A DNA stretch of 7,657 bases from Stenotrophomonas maltophilia (GCA_002386405.1 DGIP01000348.1:1-7657), one strand, 5' to 3'. Shown: positions 1 to 6,049, numbered from the stretch's first letter. Numbers and translations are program-made. The notes: generated by a model not told the origin, from the sequence alone.

Positions 1-522
1 GCGCGCCATGCTGCCGTCGGGGTTGAGGATCTCCACCAGCACCCCGGCCGGCTCCAGCCCGGCCAGCATGGCCAGGTCCACGCCCGCTTCGGTGTGGCCG
101 GCGCGGGTCAGCACGCCGCCCGGCTGGGCGATCAGCGGGAAGATGTGGCCCGGCTGGTGCAGGTCGGCCGGCTTGGCATCGGGCTTCACCGCCGTGCGGA
201 TGGTATGCGCGCGGTCGTAGGCCGAAATGCCGGTGGTGACGCCTTCGGCCGCTTCGATGCTGACGGTGAAATTGGTCTGGAACTGGGCGGTATTGGCCTG
301 CACCATCGGCGCCAGGCCGAGGTCGGCGGCACGCTCGCGGGTCAGCGGCAGGCACACCAGGCCGCGGCCGTGGGTGACCATGAAGTTGATGTCCGACGGC
401 TTGACCAGCTCGGCGGCCATGATCAGGTCGCCTTCGTTCTCGCGGTCTTCGTCATCGACGATGACCACCATGCGGCCCAGGCGGATGTCCTCGAGGATCT
501 CGGGGATGGGAGCGAAGTTCAT
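1..522 (-). CDS. ribB: 3,4-dihydroxy-2-butanone 4-phosphate synthase (RibB, or N-terminal part of RibBA), 3' end outside the window
   Basis: The minus frame is open from the ATG at 522-520 to the window edge (174 codons). The protein starts [13 protein letters not shown] and has the DHBP synthase signatures in order: [12 protein letters not shown] at about residues 23-34 (acidic, Mg- and substrate-binding loop), [10 protein letters not shown] near 51-60, [13 protein letters not shown] near 97-109, PGHIFPL near 123-129, [12 protein letters not shown] near 135-146 and NPDGSMAR at the edge. The enzyme converts ribulose 5-phosphate to formate and the four-carbon precursor of lumazine, in the cytoplasm. 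Compared with E. coli RibB (about 217 residues), roughly the last 30 residues of the domain are missing. Whether a GTP cyclohydrolase II domain follows (RibBA) cannot be seen. Its ATG overlaps the ribE stop as ATGA, which implies translational coupling and control by the same FMN riboswitch. Confidence 0.96.
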   Translation of the reverse strand, partial: MNFAPIPEILEDIRLGRMVVIVDDEDRENEGDLIMAAELVKPSDINFMVTHGRGLVCLPLTRERAADLGLAPMVQANTAQFQTNFTVSIEAAEGVTTGISAYDRAHTIRTAVKPDAKPADLHQPGHIFPLIAQPGGVLTRAGHTEAGVDLAMLAGLEPAGVLVEILNPDGSMAR

Positions 523-1130
523 GCGCGGATGTCCTGTACCTGGGGGGCGACCAACCGTTCGACGTAACGGGCGACCAGATCGATTTCGAGATTGACCGCA
601 CTGCCCACGCCGGTGGCGGCGAAGGCGGTATTGGCCACGGTGTGCGGGATCAGCGCGACCTCGAAGCCGGCATCATCCACCTCGTTGACGGTCAGGCTGA
701 CCCCGTCCACGCAGATCGAGCCCTTCTTGGCGACATAGCGCAGCAGGCCGGCCGGCGCGGCAAAGCGCCAGCGCTGGGCGCGCGCGTCCTCGTGGATGGA
801 CAGCACCTGGCCGAGGCCGTCCACGTGGCCGCTGACCAGGTGGCCGCCGAGGCGGTCGGTCGGGCGCATGGCGCGCTCCAGGTTGATCACCGCACCCGGC
901 GCCAGCTGGCCCAGCGTGGTCAGGCCCAGGGTCTCGGTCGAGGCATCGGCCTGGAACGAGGTGCCGTCAAAGGCGATGACGGTCAGGCACACGCCGTTGA
1001 TGGCGATGCTCTCGCCCAGCTGCACGCGCTCGAACGGCAGGCTGCCGACATGGAAGGTGAAGCGGACATCGCCGCCGAGGGGATCGCGTGCGGCCACATG
1101 GCCGACGCCTTCGATGATTCCAGTAAACAC
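519..1130 (-). CDS. ribE: riboflavin synthase, alpha subunit
   Basis: The 203-residue protein starts [12 protein letters not shown] (V read as Met). It catalyses dismutation of two 6,7-dimethyl-8-ribityllumazines to riboflavin, the last step of the pathway. The two lumazine-binding repeats are visible: [13 protein letters not shown] at 39-51 in the first and [13 protein letters not shown] at 136-148 in the second, with [11 protein letters not shown] at 95-105. Its length is normal for the family. I chose the GTG at 1130-1128 because family members begin MFTGIIE and a GGAGA ribosome-binding site ends about 7 bases upstream. The frame stays open 60 codons further upstream, but only because it reads through the riboswitch. 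It is the first gene behind the FMN riboswitch and overlaps ribB by the sequence ATGA. E. coli nomenclature calls this protein RibC (RibE in other species). Confidence 0.97.
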   Translation of the reverse strand: MFTGIIEGVGHVAARDPLGGDVRFTFHVGSLPFERVQLGESIAINGVCLTVIAFDGTSFQADASTETLGLTTLGQLAPGAVINLERAMRPTDRLGGHLVSGHVDGLGQVLSIHEDARAQRWRFAAPAGLLRYVAKKGSICVDGVSLTVNEVDDAGFEVALIPHTVANTAFAATGVGSAVNLEIDLVARYVERLVAPQVQDIRA

Positions 1131-1155
1131 TAACGTTCTCCGCGAAAAGTGAGCG

Positions 1156-1184
1156 AAAAACGCCGCAAGGCAAACAGGCGGGCG
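1156..1184 (-). terminator. candidate intrinsic terminator in the riboswitch expression platform
   Basis: In the transcript, 1184-1178 (CGCCCGC) can pair with 1166-1161 (GCGGCG), with one bulged C and an 11-base loop. Five U residues follow immediately (1160-1156). It lies between the aptamer and the ribE ribosome-binding site, where an FMN-controlled terminator would be expected. The stem is short and the antiterminator partner is not obvious, so control through the ribosome-binding site remains possible. Confidence 0.42.
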
Positions 1185-1203
1185 CAGGGCCATGCAGGCC
1201 CTG
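1185..1203 (-). promoter_or_regulatory. perfect hairpin directly after the FMN aptamer
   Basis: CAGGGCC and GGCCCTG form a perfect 7-bp stem with a 5-base loop. It starts 7 bases behind the closing stem of the aptamer and ends where the candidate terminator stem begins. The position suggests it belongs to the expression platform, either as a spacer helix or as part of an alternative fold. This is inference from position only. Confidence 0.5.
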
Positions 1204-1210
1204 TAGCACC

Positions 1211-1347
1211 GTCTTCTTTCATCCGGACTATACCGTCGGCTCCGGCATCGGACCGGATCTGCTGACCTTCCGGCGGGGCCGGAAGCGCTCGCGGGCTCGT
1301 GCTTGCGCACCTACCGCCGGTGGGGAATCGCACCCCGCCCTGAAGAC
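1211..1347 (-). ncRNA. FMN riboswitch (RFN element)
   Basis: Read on the minus strand, the element opens with AGGGCGGGGTGCGATTCCCC, then has ACCGGCGGTAGGTG, AGCCCGCGAGCGC, GGTCAGCAGATCCGGT, GCCGGAGCCGACGGTATAG and TCCGGATGAAAGAAGAC. These are the conserved blocks of the RFN aptamer in the right order. The closing helix P1 is GTCTTC (1347-1342) with GAAGAC (1216-1211). The variable hairpin CTTCCGGCCCCGCCGGAAG is also present. FMN binding to the nascent leader represses downstream riboflavin genes in the family. Here the target is ribE-ribB, whose start codon lies 80 bases further on. Confidence 0.97.
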
Positions 1348-1375
1348 GTTTGTATACCGGCGAACCGGCCCGGCC

Positions 1376-1384
1376 ATTGTAGCA
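1376..1384 (-). promoter_or_regulatory. candidate extended -10 promoter for the riboswitch-ribE-ribB transcript
   Basis: On the minus strand TGCTACAAT reads as an extended -10 element (TGn followed by TACAAT, 5 of 6 consensus bases). No good -35 box is seen at 17 bases (AGCGAG), which fits an extended -10 promoter. Transcription would start near 1369, about 20 bases before the aptamer P1 helix. A second AT-rich site, TATACA at 1356-1351, would start inside P1 and is less likely. Confidence 0.55.
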
Positions 1385-1408
1385 GCGCTGGCTGAGCGCT
1401 CGCTTTCC

Positions 1409-1425
1409 GTAAACAATTTGTTAAC
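1409..1425. promoter_or_regulatory. AT-rich inverted repeat between the divergent ribE and Ax21-like genes
   Basis: GTAAACAATTTGTTAAC holds a perfect AACAA-T-TTGTT core (1412-1422), and the flanking GT/AC also pair after one mismatched position. It is a conspicuous AT-rich island in GC-rich surroundings, just upstream of the ribE promoter -10 and about 78 bases before the Ax21-like ATG. It may be an operator or contain the -35 region for the plus-strand gene (TTGTTA at 1418-1423, with GATGAT at 1440-1445 as a weak -10). Confidence 0.4.
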
Positions 1426-1428
1426 ATG

Positions 1429-1449
1429 CGCCGCGCGGCGATGATCGCC
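1429..1449. repeat. two overlapping inverted repeats in the Ax21-like leader region
   Basis: CGCCGCGCGGCG (1429-1440) is a perfect 12-base palindrome. It shares its last four bases with GGCGAT-G-ATCGCC (1437-1449), a perfect inverted repeat with 6-base arms. The shared GGCG means the two foldings exclude each other. Part of this could be chance in GC-rich DNA, but two perfect repeats within 21 bases next to the AT-rich repeat are notable. Confidence 0.35.
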
Positions 1450-1502
1450 GCCCTGCCGCCCACGGGCCGGCTGAAATGGACCTCACTATCCAAGGAATCC
1501 CG

Positions 1503-2138
1503 ATGCGCAAGATGCTCGTCCTGGCCGCCGCCCTGCTGGCCGCCGCTCCGATGGCCGCCTCTGCTGCCGATGCCATGAGCTACACCTACGTTGAAGGCGG
1601 CTGGACCCAGCTGCAGATCAACAACCCCGGCAGCAACGACAAGCTGGACGGTGGTTACGTGCGCGGCTCCTTCGCCATTGCCGAGCAGGTTTACGTGTTC
1701 GGCGGTTACAGCCAGGTCTCCAAGACCTACGACCTGAGCGACGACCTGGGTCGCGCCAGCCTGAAGCAGGAGCTCAGCCAGCCCGAGCTCGGCATCGGCT
1801 ACCACATGCCGTTCAGCGACCGTCTCGACTTCACCACCGACATCGCCTGGCTGCGGATCAATGACGAGCTCACGCTGAAGCAGGACGACTGGGACGACCG
1901 GAAGTACAAGTTCCACAACAACGCCGGCCGCGCCACCCTGGGCCTGCGTGGCAAGCCGTCGCGTCGCACCGAAGCCTGGGTCAAGGCCGGTTACATCGAT
2001 GGCAGCGACATGGACGGCGAGTGGACCGGCACCCTTGGTGGCCAGGTCAACTTCACCCGCGCCTGGGGCCTGGTGGGCGAAGTCCAGTACTACGACGACA
2101 TCACCCAGTACTCGGTGGGCGTGCGCGCCAGCTTCTAA
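1503..2138 (+). CDS. Ax21-like outer-membrane beta-barrel protein
   Basis: The product has 211 residues. The N-terminus MRKMLVLAAALLAAAPMAASA is a classical Sec signal peptide, probably cut after ASA (residue 21). The mature protein begins ADAMSYTYVEGGW, which resembles the start of Ax21 from Xanthomonas/Stenotrophomonas (SYNYVEGG). The rest alternates in short amphipathic segments rich in G, Y and W, and ends GVRASF with the C-terminal phenylalanine of outer-membrane barrels. An 8-strand barrel of OmpX/OMP_b-brl type is likely. I chose the ATG at 1503, not the in-frame ATG at 1476, because AAGGAA lies 5 bases upstream and the signal peptide starts cleanly there. It is the only plus-strand gene and ends at a strong terminator. 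Family membership is from recognition; Ax21's proposed signalling role has been disputed, so no function beyond an outer-membrane location is claimed. Confidence 0.82.
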   Translation: MRKMLVLAAALLAAAPMAASAADAMSYTYVEGGWTQLQINNPGSNDKLDGGYVRGSFAIAEQVYVFGGYSQVSKTYDLSDDLGRASLKQELSQPELGIGYHMPFSDRLDFTTDIAWLRINDELTLKQDDWDDRKYKFHNNAGRATLGLRGKPSRRTEAWVKAGYIDGSDMDGEWTGTLGGQVNFTRAWGLVGEVQYYDDITQYSVGVRASF

Positions 2139-2176
2139 GTTACTGATCGGGCAGCGCTAACCCGCGCCATGATCGA

Positions 2177-2204
2177 CGGGCCCCGCAAGGGGCCCGTTTT
2201 TTTT
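2177..2204 (+). terminator. intrinsic terminator of the Ax21-like gene
   Basis: CGGGCCCC (2177-2184) and GGGGCCCG (2189-2196) form a perfect 8-bp stem with a GCAA tetraloop, followed by eight T (2197-2204). It lies 39 bases after the stop codon. On the minus strand no T-tract follows the stem, so it should work efficiently only for plus-strand transcription, although the hairpin also lies beyond the stop of the convergent peptidase gene. Confidence 0.95.
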
Positions 2205-2226
2205 GTCTCGGCGGCGGCGGGCAGGC

Positions 2227-4143
2227 CTATCCCCCGATGGTGACGTCCAGCCGGATCCGCACCGTGCCGCCCCACTCCGGCTGCTTCCAGTCGCGCGCCG
2301 CGAGGTGCAGGTTCCCCGTATGGCGTCCCGCCGGCAGATCCGGATTGTCCCCAGGCAGGAAGCTCACGGTCCAGAACGAACTGGTTCCATCGACACAGCT
2401 CTGGGTGGTGTTGATGGGCTTGCTGCCACATTCACCTGCACTGCGCTGGCCGCGCAGGTGCACGGTGCGCAGCACACCCCGCTGGTCACGCACTGGTACG
2501 CTCAACCTGGCGTAGCCAACGTCTTCCCAGACCATGCGGGTGGGTCCCTGCGCGGCCTGGTACGCCAGCAGGCCGACGTGCTTCGGATGGGGCTCACGCA
2601 CTGACCCTTTGACTGAAGCCGCCGCGCCGGTACTGACCAGTGTGACATTCTCCCGGTAGGAGGGGAGGACCGGCGCCGGCAGGTTGAGTGCAGCCACGGC
2701 GGCGTCGGCCTCCTGCGAAAATCCGAGCCCCCATTGCCGATAGAACGCGCGCAGATCACGCCCGGCAATGCGGCTGGTATTGACCACGAACCAGTCCTTC
2801 TTCTGGGCGTTGGTGTAGCGCGCCACCTCACCGTCGCCATAGTGGTTTGCCGTGCGGAAATCGCGGCCAAGCGCGGCGAACAATCCGTCGTAAGTGGTCA
2901 GCAGCTGGCCAAACATGTTCAGCCGCTGGAACTCGGTGCCTGCGCCCATGGCGTCGAACTCGTGTCGAACACCCGACTGCAGGAAGGTTCCCACCGCTTC
3001 ATGGTCCCAGTCGAGGCCGGGCAGGCCGCTGGAGTGGCATTGCCTGGTCTCCGGCTCCATTCGCAATGCACGACAGGCCTCCAGCGAATAGAGGTTGACC
3101 GATACTTCGGTCAACTCGCCAAACCATCCCCACAGCATCTGGTGTTGGTGGCCAAGCTCATGCCAGTCTCCCCAATCGGTGTGGTCGCCGGGAGAACCTT
3201 TGAAGCCGATCTGGGTCAGGCCACGCACGGTCCAGGCGGAGCAGCAGCCCTTGTAGCTTGCGCTGATCATCGCGCTGGTCGGTACGTGCAGGCCGCTTCC
3301 CGGACCGCTGTCGACCCCATTGAGCGCGTCATACAGCTGGACGATGTCCAGATGTTCACCGAGCAGTCCGCCGATATCCCGCTCGGCTGCCGCTGCGGCC
3401 TTCGCGGCGGGAACGTAGAAGCTGGTCCGCCCATTGAAAAGCAGCACCTGGTCCAGCGCGTTCGGCCGTTTGCTGTAAAGGGAGGACCATTCGCGGAACG
3501 GCGTGATCCCGAAGATGAAGAACGGCGTTGGCGCTGTCGAAGCGGCCTGGACATGGAAAGACACATAGCGCCCGGCCAAGGGATGGGTCCGGTCCTGGTC
3601 CACGCAATGCAGCATGACCGTACCGGCCGTAGCGGGCGAATACATGTGCTCCCCGCCCCCCTTCAGCTCCATTCCATCGACAAGATAATCGGTACGGTCA
3701 AAGTCGGTGGCGGTGGTGACGGTACACCTGACACCGCTGGGAATGGCCGTCACGGGCCGGATGGCGATCGATTGGCCGGGCACCGCCGCGACCCAGGTCG
3801 CGAAGTCATCAGCGCGGCTGTTCCGGGTCAGGCGATTACGAAGTTCAATCACCGGTATTTCATAGGTACCTGACGCCGCATTGCGATAGATGTGCAGCGT
3901 GTGCGAGATCCAGCGAAGCGGATCGGACCAGTCGGCCGAGCGCTGCAGCGCCGCCTGCGGGTTCGCTTCCAACTGGGCCACACTGGTGTCGTAGCGTCTC
4001 AGCGCATCGTCGAGACCTTCGCGGGAGGGCACATCGCGCCACCAGTAAGCCCCCGCATCCCCGGCGGCCCGCGCCGCCAACGGCACCACGAGAAGCGCAA
4101 GCACGCACAGCAGCACCAACTCCCTCAGGTACGGTCGTTTCAT
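2227..4143 (-). CDS. secreted M60-like (enhancin-type) zinc metallopeptidase
   Basis: The product has 638 residues. It starts MKRPYLRELVLLCVLALLVV and has a signal peptide ending near AARA (about residue 26). An N-terminal region (about 30-200) of unknown fold is followed by the peptidase domain. There DWHELGHQHQ holds the zinc motif HELGH (328-332), and TEVSVNLYS supplies Glu346, 14 residues later, as third ligand. This matches the M60-like pattern HExGH-x(8-24)-E of extracellular gluzincins acting on glycoproteins such as mucins (SslE/AcfD, enhancin). The last 110 residues, with two cysteines (572, 583), look beta-rich and may be a binding module. I prefer the ATG at 4143, preceded by GGGAG 8 bases upstream, over a GTG at 4194 that lacks a good site. 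Parts are visibly less GC-rich than the neighbours, for example 29 of 60 bases at 3841-3900. The substrate is not determinable from sequence. Confidence 0.85.
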   Translation of the reverse strand: MKRPYLRELVLLCVLALLVVPLAARAAGDAGAYWWRDVPSREGLDDALRRYDTSVAQLEANPQAALQRSADWSDPLRWISHTLHIYRNAASGTYEIPVIELRNRLTRNSRADDFATWVAAVPGQSIAIRPVTAIPSGVRCTVTTATDFDRTDYLVDGMELKGGGEHMYSPATAGTVMLHCVDQDRTHPLAGRYVSFHVQAASTAPTPFFIFGITPFREWSSLYSKRPNALDQVLLFNGRTSFYVPAAKAAAAAERDIGGLLGEHLDIVQLYDALNGVDSGPGSGLHVPTSAMISASYKGCCSAWTVRGLTQIGFKGSPGDHTDWGDWHELGHQHQMLWGWFGELTEVSVNLYSLEACRALRMEPETRQCHSSGLPGLDWDHEAVGTFLQSGVRHEFDAMGAGTEFQRLNMFGQLLTTYDGLFAALGRDFRTANHYGDGEVARYTNAQKKDWFVVNTSRIAGRDLRAFYRQWGLGFSQEADAAVAALNLPAPVLPSYRENVTLVSTGAAASVKGSVREPHPKHVGLLAYQAAQGPTRMVWEDVGYARLSVPVRDQRGVLRTVHLRGQRSAGECGSKPINTTQSCVDGTSSFWTVSFLPGDNPDLPAGRHTGNLHLAARDWKQPEWGGTVRIRLDVTIGG

Positions 4144-4173
4144 CGCACAGTCTCCCGTCAGACATCCAGAGAT

Positions 4174-4190
4174 ATCGGAAGCATTCCGAT
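4174..4190. promoter_or_regulatory. perfect inverted repeat upstream of the M60-like peptidase gene
   Basis: ATCGGAA-GCA-TTCCGAT has perfect 7-base arms and a 3-base centre. It lies 30 bases upstream of the ATG at 4143. Size and symmetry suit a dimeric regulator binding site, and a leader hairpin is also possible. No family of regulators is recognised. A second, smaller repeat lies at 4206-4218. Confidence 0.45.
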
Positions 4191-4205
4191 TCACGTTGTC
4201 CCGGG

Positions 4206-4218
4206 GTGTCTACGACAC
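4206..4218. repeat. short inverted repeat upstream of the M60-like peptidase gene
   Basis: GTGTC-TAC-GACAC has perfect 5-base arms with a 3-base centre. It lies 16 bases beyond the larger repeat at 4174-4190 and has the same centre length but a different arm sequence. Arms this short can occur by chance. The remainder of this intergenic stretch (4219-4332) shows only one further GC hairpin, CCCGGC/GCCGGG at 4249-4266, and no convincing promoter. Confidence 0.3.
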
Positions 4219-4332
4219 GCACTGCGCGATCCCCATCGCCCCTGGTGGCCCGGCCGGTCTGCCGGGTCTGTTACAGGCTCGGGCAACCACCGTTAGCCAC
4301 CGATGAAGGCTCGACCCGCCGACGTGCGGCGC

Positions 4333-4357
4333 CACCCGACCAACGGTCGGGTGCTAC
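4333..4357 (-). repeat. SMAG-type (REP-like) stem-loop, minus orientation
   Basis: On the minus strand GTAG (4357-4354) heads a perfect 9-bp stem, CACCCGACC/GGTCGGGTG, with a 3-base loop. This is the architecture and size of the Stenotrophomonas maltophilia GTAG (SMAG) repeats, a REP-like family. It forms an inverted pair with the element at 4373-4395, the two GTAG heads facing each other across 15 bases. Such REP-like elements can stabilise or terminate transcripts at the 3' end of genes. Confidence 0.85.
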
Positions 4358-4372
4358 CGGCCTACCCGACGC

Positions 4373-4395
4373 GTAGTGCCACGCCCTGCGTGGCA
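4373..4395 (+). repeat. SMAG-type (REP-like) stem-loop, plus orientation
   Basis: GTAG (4373-4376) precedes a perfect 8-bp stem, TGCCACGC/GCGTGGCA, with loop CCT. It lies only 6 bases beyond the ribD stop codon. The stem sequence differs from its partner at 4333-4357, so the two are members of different subfamilies or have diverged. Transcribed from ribD, it would form a hairpin immediately behind the coding region. Confidence 0.82.
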
Positions 4396-4401
4396 GAAGC
4401 C

Positions 4402-5484
4402 TCACACGCGCAGCAGCAGCCGCAGATCCGCCCCCACCTGCCGCTGATCGACGACCCGCAGGCGACGCTGCTGGGCCATGTCGTGGATGCCCAGCCCGCC
4501 CAGCAGCGGCCGGCCATGTTCACCCAGCAACGTGGGCGCCTGGTACAGCAGCAGCTCATCGACCCAGCCACCGGCAAGCAAGGCCCCGGACAGCGTCGCC
4601 CCGGCCTCGGTATGCACTTCGTTGATGCCGCGCTCGGCCAGCAGCGCGAGCACGGCGCCCAGATCCAGACGCCCTTCCTGGCTGGGCACGCTGGCGAATT
4701 CCGCATCGGCGGCGTCCGGCGGACTCACGGCGGCATCGTGCAGGTACAGGGTCGGCGCCCCACCCGCGCGCACCCGCGCGCATTCGAGCGAACGAAGGCG
4801 CGTATCGAGCACCACCCGCAGCGGCGGAATGACCTCGGTATCGGCCAGCCGCACGGTCAACTGCGGGTCATCGGCCAGCACGGTGTCGGCGCCGGTCAGG
4901 ATCGCACCGGCACGCGCGCGCCAGCGCTGCACATCGTTGCGGGCCGCTTCACCGGTGATCCACTTGGAACTGCCATCGGCCATCGCGGTACGCCCGTCCA
5001 GGCTGGCCGCCAGCTTGACCCGCAGCCACGGTCGCGCGCGTTCAACCCGCGACAGGAAGCCGTGGTTGAGCTCTCGCGCCTGCGCCGCCATCAGCCCTTC
5101 GGCCACCTCGATTCCCGCCTCGCGCAGCAGCACGAAGCCGCCGCCATCGACCTTGGGGAACGGGTCGCGCATGGCCGCCACCACCCGGGCGACCCCGGCC
5201 CCGATCAGGGCAAGCGCACACGGCGGGGTGCGACCGTGATGGGCACAGGGTTCCAGGGTGACGTAGGCGGTGGCGCCGCGTGCCTCTTCGCCGGCCTGGC
5301 GCAACGCGAACACTTCAGCGTGTGGCCCACCGGTGCGCTGGTGCCAGCCCTCGCCGACCACCCGGTCGCCGTGCGCGATCACGCACCCCACCATCGGGTT
5401 GGGCCGGGCGGTGAACAGGCCGCGTTCGGCCAGGCGCAGCGCGCGGGCCATGTGCAGGTGGTCGAGGGTGGTGAAGGTGCTCAT
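4402..5484 (-). CDS. ribD: bifunctional riboflavin biosynthesis protein RibD (deaminase and reductase)
   Basis: The 360-residue protein carries out the second and third steps of the GTP branch: deamination of the diaminopyrimidinone, then reduction of the ribosyl side chain with NADPH. The N-terminal deaminase has PHAEVFAL with zinc ligand His55 and catalytic Glu57, and EPCAHHGRTPPC with ligands Cys80 and Cys89. The reductase domain runs from about 150 and shows LRVKLAASLDGRTAMADGSS, WITGEAARNDVQRWRA, GADTVLADDPQLTVR and a late TEAGATLSGALL (292-303). Its length is usual for the fused enzyme. The ATG at 5484-5482 has only a weak AGG at about -7. It starts 43 bases after nrdR with no visible promoter or riboswitch between, so it is probably cotranscribed with nrdR. 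Unlike ribE-ribB it has no RFN element. Confidence 0.97.
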   Translation of the reverse strand: MSTFTTLDHLHMARALRLAERGLFTARPNPMVGCVIAHGDRVVGEGWHQRTGGPHAEVFALRQAGEEARGATAYVTLEPCAHHGRTPPCALALIGAGVARVVAAMRDPFPKVDGGGFVLLREAGIEVAEGLMAAQARELNHGFLSRVERARPWLRVKLAASLDGRTAMADGSSKWITGEAARNDVQRWRARAGAILTGADTVLADDPQLTVRLADTEVIPPLRVVLDTRLRSLECARVRAGGAPTLYLHDAAVSPPDAADAEFASVPSQEGRLDLGAVLALLAERGINEVHTEAGATLSGALLAGGWVDELLLYQAPTLLGEHGRPLLGGLGIHDMAQQRRLRVVDQRQVGADLRLLLRV

Positions 5485-5527
5485 TACCTGATGGTAATGC
5501 AGCGGAGCAGCGGGGCAGAGCGCCGCT

Positions 5528-6049
5528 CTACCCTTTCTTTTTCTTGGTCAGGGCGATCACATCGCCCAGCAGCTGCAGCTGTTCGGTACTGGAGGGCAGC
5601 TCGCGCTCGAGCTTCTCGATTTCCTCGCGGAAATCGGCCACGTCCTCGAAGCTGCGGTACACCGACGCAAACCTCACGTAGGCCACGTGATCGAGCTTGC
5701 GCAGTTCGTTCATCACGAACTCGCCGACCTTGATCGAGGGGATTTCGCGCTCGCCACACATGCGCAGCTGCTGCATCACCGCGCGCACCGCCAACTCGAT
5801 CTTGTCTTCGGGCACCGGGCGCTTCTGCAGCGCGCGGTCGAAGCCGACCCGCAGCTTGCGCGCGTCGAAAGCTTCGCGGCTGCCATCGCTCTTGACGATC
5901 GCCGGCAGCTTCAGTTCGATGGTTTCCAGGGTACTGAAGCGCTCGCTGCACGCCTCGCACTCACGCCGACGGCGGATCGTCGCACCGTCTTCGGAGACGC
6001 GCGAGTCGATCACCCGGGTATCGGCATGCTGGCAGAACGGACAGTACAT
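5528..6049 (-). CDS. nrdR: transcriptional repressor NrdR
   Basis: The product has 173 residues. The N-terminal zinc ribbon starts MYCPFC and has two CxxC pairs (Cys3, Cys6, Cys31, Cys34), with the basic stretch [10 protein letters not shown] following the DSR motif. An ATP-cone domain spans about 49-139 ([23 protein letters not shown]). In the family, NrdR senses ATP/dATP through this cone and represses ribonucleotide reductase genes through NrdR boxes. The C-terminal 30 residues are charged and end ALTKKKKG, slightly beyond the roughly 150 residues of many homologues. AAGG lies 6 bases before the ATG. It lies upstream of ribD, a frequent bacterial arrangement. No pair of NrdR boxes is evident in this window, so its targets lie elsewhere. 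Confidence 0.97.
   Translation of the reverse strand: MYCPFCQHADTRVIDSRVSEDGATIRRRRECEACSERFSTLETIELKLPAIVKSDGSREAFDARKLRVGFDRALQKRPVPEDKIELAVRAVMQQLRMCGEREIPSIKVGEFVMNELRKLDHVAYVRFASVYRSFEDVADFREEIEKLERELPSSTEQLQLLGDVIALTKKKKG

Noticed and set aside
1131..1310. 60-codon upstream extension of ribE beginning at an ATG at 1310
   Set aside because: It is the riboswitch read as protein; the aptamer blocks, the GGAGA site and the family start MFTGIIE all place the start at GTG 1130.
1476..1502. Earlier ATG for the Ax21-like protein
   Set aside because: It would add nine residues before a clean signal peptide, and the AAGGAA site fits the ATG at 1503.
2734..3873. Long plus-strand open frame of 379 codons opposite the peptidase
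   Set aside because: It is antisense to a gene with a signal peptide and zinc motif; its own translation has no recognisable motif or start signal, as usual in GC-rich DNA.
4144..4194. GTG start at 4194 for the peptidase
   Set aside because: It would add 17 mostly polar residues before the signal peptide and lacks a ribosome-binding site; GGGAG supports 4143.
4249..4266. GC hairpin CCCGGC/GCCGGG as terminator of ribD
   Set aside because: No T-tract follows on either strand, and short GC inverted repeats are frequent by chance at this base composition.
4303..5733. Long plus-strand open frame of 476 codons opposite ribD and the nrdR end
   Set aside because: It runs antisense through both SMAG hairpins, all of ribD and part of nrdR; the composition (R, P, A, H, Q rich) is typical of a shadow frame.
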